The translations under genes were made by a program, and so were the position numbers. Shown here piece by piece: positions 49,884 to 58,354 of a DNA stretch of 64,000 bases. The notes below the pieces were generated by a model. It was given only the letters and a program-made list of their open reading frames with translations. It had not been told where the DNA came from and searched no databases. The stretch is from an uncultured Bacteroidota bacterium (GTDB lineage: Bacteria > Bacteroidota > Bacteroidia > Chitinophagales > Chitinophagaceae): NCBI GenBank assembly GCA_903835005.1, contig CAILLK010000127.1, forward strand, positions 1 through 64,000. The letters run 5' to 3'. Within the stretch, counting starts at the first letter, position 1, and every line of letters starts with the position of its first letter.

Positions 49884-50966
49884 CTATTCATCACCTTTCA
49901 GTACTTTATTATTCTGTTCCAATACTGCCAACTGGCGCCTGATACTCTCGTGGTGTATTTTTTCGTAAACCTCTACTATAAAATCTTTGGGCAACTGATG
50001 TAGTGCTGCCCTTTCTGCCCGGGTATCTACTATTTCGCGCCAGCGGCCGGGCTGATAGGCGGTTAGGTTGCATTCGCGCTTTATGATTCCCATTTTTTCA
50101 CTCAGCTCCATTCGCTTGCCTATCAGGTCTATTATCTCGGCATCCAGGCTGTCCATCAGCTGGCGGAGGTATTCCAGTTGCACCAGTCCGCTCATATCGT
50201 CAGTGAATTCTTCGCGGACAATTAGGCTTTGCAATATCAGTTTCAGGGCTGCCGGGGTTACCTGCTGGGCGGCATCCGTCCATGCATTATCAGGATCAGG
50301 GTGCGTTTCTATCATGAGGCCGTCGAAATGCATATCCAGTGCCTTCTGGGCTATTTCGGCAATGCGGTTCCTGTTGCCGGTGATATGGCTGGGGTCACAG
50401 ATCAGGGTTAATTCAGGGCGGCGGCGTTTCAGTTCTATAGGTATGGGCCAGTTAGGCTGGTTGCGATAGCCCACCGCCGAAGTATATCCGGAAAAGCCCC
50501 GGTGTATTGCGGCTACCTCGCGGGTGCCCGAGACCTCGAATCGCTCAATGGCGCCTTGCCATAGATCAACATCGGCATTGACCGGGTTTTTGACCATTAC
50601 CGGAATATTTACCCCCTTTAATGCATCGGCCAGGTGCTGCACCTGGAAGGGGTTGACAGTAGTGCGGGCTCCTATCCAAAATACATCAGCACCATATTTC
50701 AGGGCCAGATCAATGTGGGCAGGTTCTGCTACTTCTACTGATATAGGAATATTGTATGTTGCTTTAGCTTCTGCAAGCCACTGCAGTGCCTGTTCTCCAT
50801 TGCCCTCAAATGAACCGGGCCGGGTGCGGGGTTTCCAGACACCCGCGCGGAATAAATTTACGCTTATAGCCGATAAGGCTTGTGCAGTGGTCATTACCTG
50901 CTCCCGGGTCTCAGCACTGCAGGGGCCGGCAATAATAAATGGTTTGGCTTTTTTGAAAAAAGACAT
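49884..50966 (-). CDS. bifunctional 3-deoxy-7-phosphoheptulonate synthase / chorismate mutase type II
   Basis: FIIAGPCSAETREQVM; RAGVWKPRTRPGSFEG; C-term LRQLMDSLDAEIIDLIGKRMELSEKMGIIKRE. Confidence 0.95.
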   Translation of the reverse strand: MSFFKKAKPFIIAGPCSAETREQVMTTAQALSAISVNLFRAGVWKPRTRPGSFEGNGEQALQWLAEAKATYNIPISVEVAEPAHIDLALKYGADVFWIGARTTVNPFQVQHLADALKGVNIPVMVKNPVNADVDLWQGAIERFEVSGTREVAAIHRGFSGYTSAVGYRNQPNWPIPIELKRRRPELTLICDPSHITGNRNRIAEIAQKALDMHFDGLMIETHPDPDNAWTDAAQQVTPAALKLILQSLIVREEFTDDMSGLVQLEYLRQLMDSLDAEIIDLIGKRMELSEKMGIIKRECNLTAYQPGRWREIVDTRAERAALHQLPKDFIVEVYEKIHHESIRRQLAVLEQNNKVLKGDE

Positions 50967-51078
50967 ACTGCAAAGGTAGGGGGATTGGGTGATAGGTTAA
51001 TCGGTTGATAGAGGGATAAGTTGGCAGGTTAAAAAATTAATATAATATGTTTATGTGTAAGTTTATAAGGTGCCCGGT

Positions 51079-51103
51079 AGAGACGTTGCAGTGCAACGTC
51101 TCT
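51079..51103. repeat. near-perfect palindrome of the GTAGAGACGTTGCA/TGCAACGTCTCTAC dispersed-repeat type
   Basis: AGAGACGTTGCA-G-TGCAACGTCTCT, 12-bp perfect arms around one base. Confidence 0.85.
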
Positions 51104-51136
51104 GCTATAGTAATAAATCTCTGCTATAGTAATAAA
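51099..51136. repeat. 19-bp direct tandem duplication abutting the palindrome
   Basis: (TCTCTGCTATAGTAATAAA) x2 exact. Confidence 0.9.
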
Positions 51137-51164
51137 TAGGTATATTTTTAAAGAAGCAAATGAA

Positions 51165-51893
51165 TCATTCATCCGTATCCTCCGGTTGTTCCGGCTCATT
51201 TTCTTCCTCTTCATGTTTTCCAAAACGGCCGGTTAAAACTATAGGCGCTTCGGGCAGGGAAAAACTGATGAAATAAATGGTCCGGCCTTCGGCGAGGTGC
51301 ATTTTCTCGTAAAAAGTCTGGATGGCGAGGGAACCTGTGGCAAGGCCTTTTCCGTAAATATCGGCTATATTTTCGTGAATAATGCAGCCTTCCTCCGCAA
51401 TGGTTTCGAGTGTAAAATCATAGAGTTCTTTTGAGTCGGTTTTGAGGTTTATGGTTGCTCCGGGTTTCAGGATCTGCTGGTACAGATGCAGGAAGCGGGG
51501 ATGGGTGAGGCGGTTCTTGGCTTTTTTAAGGAAGGGATCAGGAAATATAATCCAGATTTGTGCTACCTCGCCGGGGGCAAAATAATTGGTTATCTGCCCG
51601 ATGTGTATGCGCAGAAAACCAACATTATCCAGGCCTTCGGTGAGCGCTGTAGTTGCTCCCCTGTATATTCGGTTGCCTTTTATATCTACTCCAATGTAGT
51701 TCTTCTCTTTATGTTCACGGCCCAGGCCCACGCTATACTCACCCTTGCCACAAGCCAGCTCGAGGGTAATAGGGTGGTCGTTGCGAAAAAAAGTTTTCCA
51801 GTTGCCCGGCATGTTTTCGGGGTACTGCAGCACATTTTTGTAAGTATCAATAGCCTGGAATTTGATCAGTTTTTTATGTCCCATGAGTAGCAA
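51165..51893 (-). CDS. trmB: tRNA (guanosine(46)-N7)-methyltransferase
   Basis: ITLELACGKGEYSVGLGREHKEKNYIGVDIKGNRI; IWIIFPDPFLKKAKNRLTHPRFL. Confidence 0.95.
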   Translation of the reverse strand: MLLMGHKKLIKFQAIDTYKNVLQYPENMPGNWKTFFRNDHPITLELACGKGEYSVGLGREHKEKNYIGVDIKGNRIYRGATTALTEGLDNVGFLRIHIGQITNYFAPGEVAQIWIIFPDPFLKKAKNRLTHPRFLHLYQQILKPGATINLKTDSKELYDFTLETIAEEGCIIHENIADIYGKGLATGSLAIQTFYEKMHLAEGRTIYFISFSLPEAPIVLTGRFGKHEEEENEPEQPEDTDE

Positions 51894-52147
51894 AGGTACG
51901 TTTTACGGAATTTCTGGTGCTTTTGAGCCTGGGTTTTAAATAAACTGATTAAAAGATAGCCGGATTCATTGTAAAAGCTAGCATGAGAATTTCCATGTAG
52001 ATAATATGATGTATGTATATTGTTTTGAATTTTAGTTAGATGAATTAATGGTAAATTAACTTACAAATTGACGACTATGATACATAGCCAACTACTTTTG
52101 CGCTTTTAAGTTTAAGATAAAACACAATATAATAACAGCAATTAATT

Positions 52148-53005
52148 ATGAAAAAAAATTCATTAATATTGGTAGCAGCTGCTGCTCTGATTTATATTAC
52201 GCTTTCCAGCGATATAGATGGCGCTGCTCATCATGGACATGGAGATGTTACCGGAGCCCCATCAGGAGTGGCTGGCCATTGCCAGACAAGCAGTTGCCAT
52301 GGAAGTAATAATGTATTGACAGTCGTTAAGCTTCAGGTCTTGGATTCATCATCAATGCTTCCGGTAACTAATTATAATCCGGGCCAGACCTACCTGGTTA
52401 CACTGAACGGAGATGCAACGGCAGTTTCTACCAATCTTCCCGGATTTGGATTTATGGTATCGGCTGTATCTGGCAGCCATACATATTCCGGAACATATAG
52501 TATCCCAACGGCATTGGCAAGTTATATACATACTTATCCCTGCGGAGGTACAACGGTGGTGGAACATTCAATAACGTTGAGGCAAATAACTACCGGGACG
52601 AATACTTATGCCACACAATTTTACTGGACAGCGCCCACAGGTACAAGCGACAGTGTATCGTTCTTTTCTCTGTTGAATGCAGTAAACGGAAACAGTGCGA
52701 GCTCAGGTGACTACCCGAATGCGGCACCCGTAGTAACCATATATCAAAATGTAACAACATCCGTGGCTCCCACTCAATCGGCCGGTAATGAAATAGCTGT
52801 TTACCCTAACCCTGCAAGGAACCAGATTAATATAGCATATAACGAAAAAATAACCGACATTGCAATTCTGAATTTTTTGGGGCAAACAGTTTATTGTTCA
52901 AAGAATAATTCAGTAAACCCTGCTATTAAAATAAGTGATCTGCCATCCGGCCTTTATTATGTATTAATAAATAATCGTGTTTCTGCGAAGTTTTTGAAGG
53001 ACTGA
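52148..53005 (+). CDS. choice-of-anchor V-like T9SS-secreted protein, copy 1
   Basis: GAPSGVAGHCQTSSCHGS; YNPGQTYLVTLNGDAT; sorting tail VYPNPARNQINIAYNEK...GLYYVLINNRVSAKFLKD. Confidence 0.78.
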   Translation: MKKNSLILVAAAALIYITLSSDIDGAAHHGHGDVTGAPSGVAGHCQTSSCHGSNNVLTVVKLQVLDSSSMLPVTNYNPGQTYLVTLNGDATAVSTNLPGFGFMVSAVSGSHTYSGTYSIPTALASYIHTYPCGGTTVVEHSITLRQITTGTNTYATQFYWTAPTGTSDSVSFFSLLNAVNGNSASSGDYPNAAPVVTIYQNVTTSVAPTQSAGNEIAVYPNPARNQINIAYNEKITDIAILNFLGQTVYCSKNNSVNPAIKISDLPSGLYYVLINNRVSAKFLKD

Positions 53006-53069
53006 TTAGGGTATCCAGGCTGACTAAGAATAATCAGGTATTTTTAATAAAACAGGATAAAAGTTGATT

Positions 53070-53090
53070 GGGCCAATTTGTAATTGGCCC
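53070..53090 (+). terminator. hairpin downstream of copy 1
   Basis: GGGCCAATT-TGT-AATTGGCCC then TTTCG. Confidence 0.7.
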
Positions 53091-53354
53091 TTTCGTAATT
53101 TTAGAATTATAAATATTAATAATGCATCTGCGTCTAACGGACTGGTGGAAATCGAATTCTTTCTTTTGTACAGATATGTGCTCTTACTCCTAATCCTGCT
53201 CCCCTGAGTGGTTTTTAGAATAATTTCGACAACAAAAATAAAGTTTGGCCTGGTTTTTGCTGCAAACTATTCGGTTGCAGTTTTTCCCGGTTCAGCAGCT
53301 GCAAAAGAGGGCCTGTAAGGTTTGTTGCCGGGTATGGTTTTTTATTAACTTAAT

Positions 53355-53386
53355 TTTGGTTCTATTTATTTAAGTACCTACATTTG
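53355..53386 (+). promoter_or_regulatory. Bacteroidota housekeeping-type promoter upstream of copy 2
   Basis: TTTG (53355-53358) - 20 nt - TACATTTG (53379-53386), matching -33 TTTG / -7 TAnnTTTG. Confidence 0.7.
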
Positions 53387-53440
53387 ATTTTTGCCAAATA
53401 TTCAATAACTATTTCATAAACAACAAAAACCACACAAAAA

Positions 53441-54352
53441 ATGAAGAAAAGAATTTTACTATTTACCATTGCTGCAGGTATGTGTACCCTTACTTTAAGC
53501 AGTTACCTTGCCGGTCCTGCATCTATGGGTTATGACTGCACCGGAGCTGAATCAGCAGGTACAGGTGCTTTTACTAACCCTACAGGCTGCACAATAGGAT
53601 CTGGATGCCACTCATCTTCTGCCACTACAACAATTACTGCAGGCATAGAGCTTGACTCTGCCGGTATAGCAACTACTCACTACAGGCCCGGAGTAACATA
53701 CACCATAAAACTTACCGGAACTAACGGAACGGCGACATCTTATCCGGATTATGGTTTCCAGATTGCTGTTCTAAAAGGAACTGCATCAGCTGGAACAAAT
53801 ACTGATGCCGGAGCCTTTGCTACAACTAGTCTGCCCACAAATACACATATTCAGGCTCCGGGCGCACATACAGCTTTAACTATTGCAGAACATAGTACGG
53901 CGCTTGCTGTTACCGGTACAACCTTTACACAATCCTTTGTATGGACTGCCCCTTCGACAAACGTTGGCAGCATATCTATATGGGCAGGAGTTAATTTTAC
54001 AAATGGTAGTACTATAAATTATTCTGGTGATCAGTGGAATACTAATCATGTTACTATTGCTGTTTGGCCCTCAGTTACAAGCGTCTCCAGTGTTATAACT
54101 GATCTTTCTGTAACTGCCTTCCCTAACCCGGCAATATCCAACTTCAACTTGCAGCTTGAGAATGCTCAGCAAGGCATTTACACACTGCAAATATTCAACA
54201 TGAACGGAAGTGTTATTACCAGCCAGAATGTAGCAGTAAATAATGCTATAGAAACTGCAAGCATAAATACCAGCAACTGGCCCGCAGGGTTGTATAATGT
54301 AGTTGTTGAAAAAGATGGTAATAAGAAGAGTTTGATTGTGGTGAAGCAATAA
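53441..54352 (+). CDS. choice-of-anchor V-like T9SS-secreted protein, copy 2
   Basis: GYDCTGAESAGTGAFTNPTGCTIGSGCHSSS; tail FPNPAISNFNLQLENAQQGIYTLQIFNMNGS...NKKSLIVVKQ. Confidence 0.8.
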   Translation: MKKRILLFTIAAGMCTLTLSSYLAGPASMGYDCTGAESAGTGAFTNPTGCTIGSGCHSSSATTTITAGIELDSAGIATTHYRPGVTYTIKLTGTNGTATSYPDYGFQIAVLKGTASAGTNTDAGAFATTSLPTNTHIQAPGAHTALTIAEHSTALAVTGTTFTQSFVWTAPSTNVGSISIWAGVNFTNGSTINYSGDQWNTNHVTIAVWPSVTSVSSVITDLSVTAFPNPAISNFNLQLENAQQGIYTLQIFNMNGSVITSQNVAVNNAIETASINTSNWPAGLYNVVVEKDGNKKSLIVVKQ

Positions 54353-54371
54353 TTATAATAAACATTAATCA

Positions 54372-54405
54372 AATGCCATTCGGATTAGCCGGGTGGCATT
54401 TTTTA
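54372..54405 (+). terminator. intrinsic terminator of copy 2
   Basis: AATGCCA...TGGCATT-TTTTATT with inner CGG/CCG pairing. Confidence 0.75.
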
Positions 54406-54451
54406 TTGTATGATTGGTTGTTTAAGTAAAAGGGGATAAGATGGTCCTGAA

Positions 54452-54483
54452 TTTGTTTATTTTTATGAATGTACCTACATTCG
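54452..54483 (+). promoter_or_regulatory. Bacteroidota housekeeping-type promoter upstream of copy 3
   Basis: TTTG (54452-54455) - 20 nt - TACATTCG (54476-54483), one mismatch to TAnnTTTG, same GTACCTACATT context as copy 2. Confidence 0.6.
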
Positions 54484-54532
54484 CATTTCTCGAATTTATT
54501 AAAAATCAATTTTTTAGCATTCAAAAAGTTTT

Positions 54533-55450
54533 ATGAAGAAAAGAATTTTACTATTTACATTAGTTGCAGGATTGGGATCTGTGGTATTCAGCAGCTATCA
54601 TGGTGGGGCTGCAATAAGCGGTTATGACTGTACGGGTGCGGAATCGGCTGGCACAGGTATGCAGGCAAATCCCACGGGTTGTGCCGCATCGGGTAGTGGC
54701 TGCCACGCTACATCTGCTACTACAGGAATTACAGTTGCAATGGAGCTGGATTCGGCAGGAACTCCTACTACCTACTGGAAGGCAGGCCATACCTATACGG
54801 TTAAAATCACAGGTACCAATACTACAGGCAATACATTGCCAAAGTATGGTTTCCAGATAGCTGCTCTTAAAGGAACCACTTCTGCTGCTACGGAACATGA
54901 TGCAGGCACCTTGTCAGGTGCACCGGCAGGTACCCATATCACGGCAGCAGTGGCACCCTATACTTATGTGCAGTTAAGCATTGCTGAGCAAAGCTCGGCT
55001 ATTGCACTCAGCGGTACTTCATTTACTCAGTCGTTCACCTGGACAGCACCTGCTGCCGGTACAGGCAGTGTGTCATTCTGGGGTGCAGCTAATTTTGTAA
55101 ATGGCAACGGTGTTCAGGATGCGGGCGATCTGTGGAATACCACCCATATCACGGCAACAGAAATTGTATCGAATGCCGGCGTAGCAAGCATTGGTAATGA
55201 ATTGACCATAAAAGTTTACCCTAATCCGGCAACAACCAGTTGTAATCTGCAACTGCTCAATGCAGAGCCGGGAACTTATGCACTGCAGATCTTCAGTATG
55301 AACGGGAGTGCAGTAATCACCAGGCCCATTGAGGTGAACAATGCCATAGAATCTGCCGGCATTAATACCAGCAACTGGGCCAGCGGATTGTATAATGTGG
55401 TAATAGAAAAAGACGGTAATAAGAAGAGCCTGATTATTGTGAAACAATAA
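54533..55450 (+). CDS. choice-of-anchor V-like T9SS-secreted protein, copy 3
   Basis: GYDCTGAESAGTGMQANPTGCAASGSGCHATS; tail VYPNPATTSCNLQLLNAEPGTYALQIFSMNGS...NKKSLIIVKQ. Confidence 0.8.
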   Translation: MKKRILLFTLVAGLGSVVFSSYHGGAAISGYDCTGAESAGTGMQANPTGCAASGSGCHATSATTGITVAMELDSAGTPTTYWKAGHTYTVKITGTNTTGNTLPKYGFQIAALKGTTSAATEHDAGTLSGAPAGTHITAAVAPYTYVQLSIAEQSSAIALSGTSFTQSFTWTAPAAGTGSVSFWGAANFVNGNGVQDAGDLWNTTHITATEIVSNAGVASIGNELTIKVYPNPATTSCNLQLLNAEPGTYALQIFSMNGSAVITRPIEVNNAIESAGINTSNWASGLYNVVIEKDGNKKSLIIVKQ

Positions 55451-55471
55451 CCATAGTAAGTAATATTTGAC

Positions 55472-55505
55472 TGCCATCCTTTGGAAAAAGGGTGGCATTT
55501 TTTTT
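55472..55505 (+). terminator. intrinsic terminator of copy 3
   Basis: TGCCATCC...GGGTGGCA-TTTTTTTT. Confidence 0.8.
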
Positions 55506-55656
55506 GCAGGGCGCAGCCTCGATCTAATAATTTAGTTACCTAAACTTAATTCAACGGTAACGCCTGCTTTTTTTGATGTATCTACTTTTACCGATGAAAT
55601 TATACGCACAAAAAAGTTAAAAACGAATCCTGTAGTAACCAAAACTAATACATACG

Positions 55657-56541
55657 ATGAAGAAAAAAGCTTTACTTCTCCCTATACTTGCAGGATTGGC
55701 CTATGTGCTTTTCTCCAGCTATGCAAGCGGCCCCGCCTATTATGGTATCAACCGTACAGGCTCACAATCAACAGTTACCAATTGCAGCGGCTCTGTGAGT
55801 GGCACCGGCTGCCACGGCGCCGGTACCGGCACAAGCGTATTGCTGACAGTAGATTCGGGCGCCACTACCACTGCCACTACCCACTACATACCTGGGTATA
55901 CCTATACCATCAAAATACATGGCACAAATACTGCCTCATTGCCTGATTTCGGCTGGGAACTTTCAACAGTGAGCGGCACAGGCTCAGGGCAGGTGCAGGC
56001 AGGGGCATTTTCCACTACTATACCGACTCATACTTATGTGGACTCGTGCGCCGGTACAGGGTTGCATATATTTGAGCAAGGAGCTCCATGGCTGGGTGCT
56101 CCGGCCGGAACCTACGATGTAGCGGTGCAATGGACAGCGCCGGCAACAAATGTGGGAAATATTACCTTATACTGCACGCTTAATGCTGTTGTTGGTACCT
56201 CGGGTTCCGTATCGGCATCAGATGCATCAGGCAATACTTCTCTGGTACTTACACCAATTACTTCTGCATCTGTTGTCTCTGCCGTAAGCGAAACCGGCTT
56301 GAGCGCCTACCCGAATCCGGTTACCGGCAATTTCAACATGCAACTGGATAATGCCCAATCTGGAACATATACTATACAGATATTCAATATGATTGGAAGT
56401 GTAATCACTACACAGAATATTGAGGTTAACAATGCCATTGAATCAGCCACCATTAATACTAGCAACTGGGCCAGCGGGTTATATAACGTGGTTATAGAAA
56501 AGGACGGTAATAAGAAGAGCGTGCTTGTAGTGAAACAATAA
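55657..56541 (+). CDS. choice-of-anchor V-like T9SS-secreted protein, copy 4
   Basis: NCSGSVSGTGCHGAGTG; tail AYPNPVTGNFNMQLDNAQSGTYTIQIFNMIGS...NKKSVLVVKQ. Confidence 0.8.
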   Translation: MKKKALLLPILAGLAYVLFSSYASGPAYYGINRTGSQSTVTNCSGSVSGTGCHGAGTGTSVLLTVDSGATTTATTHYIPGYTYTIKIHGTNTASLPDFGWELSTVSGTGSGQVQAGAFSTTIPTHTYVDSCAGTGLHIFEQGAPWLGAPAGTYDVAVQWTAPATNVGNITLYCTLNAVVGTSGSVSASDASGNTSLVLTPITSASVVSAVSETGLSAYPNPVTGNFNMQLDNAQSGTYTIQIFNMIGSVITTQNIEVNNAIESATINTSNWASGLYNVVIEKDGNKKSVLVVKQ

Positions 56542-56571
56542 ATGTGTATTAAGCTGTATTATATAAAAAAG

Positions 56572-56599
56572 CCATCCACTATCTGGGATGGTTTTTTTA
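56572..56599 (+). terminator. intrinsic terminator of copy 4
   Basis: CCATCC-N8-GGATGG-TTTTTTT. Confidence 0.8.
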
Positions 56600-56668
56600 T
56601 AAATTTTAATCTGTTGTTTGGTTATAAGAAAAATAGTGATTTACTTAGATGAAGCATAATTTGATTTC

Positions 56669-56974
56669 GTGAACATAATCCACTTCCTGGAGTCGCACAG
56701 CCTGCCTTGCCCATCAAAGGCATTGGTGCATTTCGATTGCCCGGGTTGTGGTATGCAGCGCAGTTTTATTTATCTGCTCAAAGGCGACCTGGTGAAAAGC
56801 ATATCCATGCACCCGGCTACTATACCTACGCTGGGCCTGGTTGTTTTTGCTCTGTTACATTTTATTTTCAGGTTCAGTAAGGGAGCAAAAATTATCGTTA
56901 TACTACAGTTGTCTGTTGCAATTATCACTATGGTTTTTTATATTTACAAAATTGTTACTCACAAAATTTTTTAA
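56669..56974 (+). CDS. DUF2752 membrane protein
   Basis: CPSKALVHFDCPGCGMQRSFIYLLKGD signature, two TM segments. Confidence 0.88.
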   Translation: MNIIHFLESHSLPCPSKALVHFDCPGCGMQRSFIYLLKGDLVKSISMHPATIPTLGLVVFALLHFIFRFSKGAKIIVILQLSVAIITMVFYIYKIVTHKIF

Positions 56975-56977
56975 GTA

Positions 56978-57346
56978 ATGGAAAATCAAACAACAAACAG
57001 CTCTGTATTTGATAATAACGGCCCTCAGCAGAGTCTTCCCAATGCTACAGCCGTGCTGGTATTGGGTATTATATCTATTGTTGGCTGTTTTTGTTATGGC
57101 CTTGTGGGTACTATATGCGGTATTATAGCGCTGGTACTGGCATCGAAGGATAATGCCCGCTATATGGCCACACCGCACTTGTTCACTCCTGCATCTTACA
57201 GCAATCTGAGAGGCGGGCGTGTATGCGCTATTATCGGGTTGATCATCTCTTCGCTGTATCTTATTTTTGTGATTGTGATTATTGCTGCTATCGGGTTTGC
57301 CGGATTAAGCCATCCGCAGGATTTCTTTCAGCACCTCAATCATTAA
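56978..57346 (+). CDS. CCC-motif membrane protein (DUF4190-like)
   Basis: PNATAVLVLGIISIVGCFCYGLVGTICGIIALVLASKD. Confidence 0.85.
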   Translation: MENQTTNSSVFDNNGPQQSLPNATAVLVLGIISIVGCFCYGLVGTICGIIALVLASKDNARYMATPHLFTPASYSNLRGGRVCAIIGLIISSLYLIFVIVIIAAIGFAGLSHPQDFFQHLNH

Positions 57347-57368
57347 TCTGCTATAAAAATTGATAACT

Positions 57369-57411
57369 TCATCTTTTGAAAAGCCACGACACCGGGCTTT
57401 TCAAAAGATGA
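57369..57411. repeat. long perfect inverted repeat spanning the stop codon of the UbiA-like gene
   Basis: TCATCTTTTGAAAAGCC-N9-GGCTTTTCAAAAGATGA, 17-bp arms. Confidence 0.85.
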
Positions 57412-58225
57412 GTATTATAGCGGCATATAGCAGCATCATTCCATCGGCCAGGCCCATATACCCGATTTCGGAGGGTTTCTTCCGGAGGTAAACAACTACA
57501 AGCCAGGTAATGATTGCAGTTGTCCATGCTGCTATCAGCCTTTCGGGTGCCGGGTGCCTGAAATATTGTACCGCATTGAGGGCGGCAAAAAAAAGCAAAG
57601 CAATATTTATGGTCAGATAACTGTTTCTGAGGCCCAGCTTGAGGGGCAGCGTATCAATGTTGTTGCGCATATCTGTGCGGATATCCCGGATATCGAATAC
57701 AATGCATAGGGCGAATATAAAAACAAACCGGTTGAGCAGTTCAAACGGATAATTTGTAAATGATTTGTTCCAGTACATCATGGGCAACAAGGCAGTGGCA
57801 ATGGTCCAGACGCCGGCCAGGACAAGTATTTTGAGCCAGCCATATTCGCGTAGCCGCTTTTTGTTTTTAAAGGGCAGGAAGGGTAGCGAATAAGAAAAGG
57901 TGAGCAAAGCCAGCCCAACTCCGAACCAGATGATGCGTAACGGAAGCCAGAAAACAGAAAGTAAAATCAATAGCGTGCCTGCAATGAAAAACAACCGGAA
58001 CCAGCTGCGGTAAGGCTGTGGGGTGGTTATCTTTCGGAAAAACAGGCGGGGGGCATTGTAAACCATCAAAGTGCCACCAAATATTGCCAGATGAAGGGGG
58101 CTTATCAGTGCAGGTAGGGTGTTATTAATGAAACGCTCGGTGGCCATACACAGGCCCGTGGCGCAGCAGGCAGTAAACAGGCTGGTGCATAAAAACAGGT
58201 CGGTAAAGCGGTGGAACAGTTTCAC
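57401..58225 (-). CDS. UbiA-superfamily-like membrane protein
   Basis: About eight TM segments; LTFSYSLPFLP; CIVFDIRDIRTDMRNNIDTLPLKLG (second Asp motif region). Confidence 0.7.
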   Translation of the reverse strand: MKLFHRFTDLFLCTSLFTACCATGLCMATERFINNTLPALISPLHLAIFGGTLMVYNAPRLFFRKITTPQPYRSWFRLFFIAGTLLILLSVFWLPLRIIWFGVGLALLTFSYSLPFLPFKNKKRLREYGWLKILVLAGVWTIATALLPMMYWNKSFTNYPFELLNRFVFIFALCIVFDIRDIRTDMRNNIDTLPLKLGLRNSYLTINIALLFFAALNAVQYFRHPAPERLIAAWTTAIITWLVVVYLRKKPSEIGYMGLADGMMLLYAAIILIF

Positions 58226-58354
58226 ATGGTAAAATTAGGTGTATCCACGCAAAAAGACGCTGTTATGCCCTGCAGCTATTAGTGGGTTGTTTATTTTTTT
58301 ACAGTGTGTACCGGGTTAAAGTCTGTATAAAAATAAAATTTTCCGGGTATTCTG

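Noticed and set aside
50524-50979. 151-aa plus-strand ORF inside the DAHP synthase gene
   Set aside because: It is a shadow ORF; the opposite strand carries intact catalytic motifs.
53122-53193. 23-aa ORF (MHLRLTDWWKSNSFFCTDMCSYS) in the gap before copy 2
   Set aside because: It has no promoter or coupling context and unremarkable composition; likely chance.
52148-56541. Multihaem cytochrome c cluster
   Set aside because: The Cys-His motifs have 4-8 residues between cysteines rather than CXXCH, and there is one per protein; calling haem binding would be over-interpretation.
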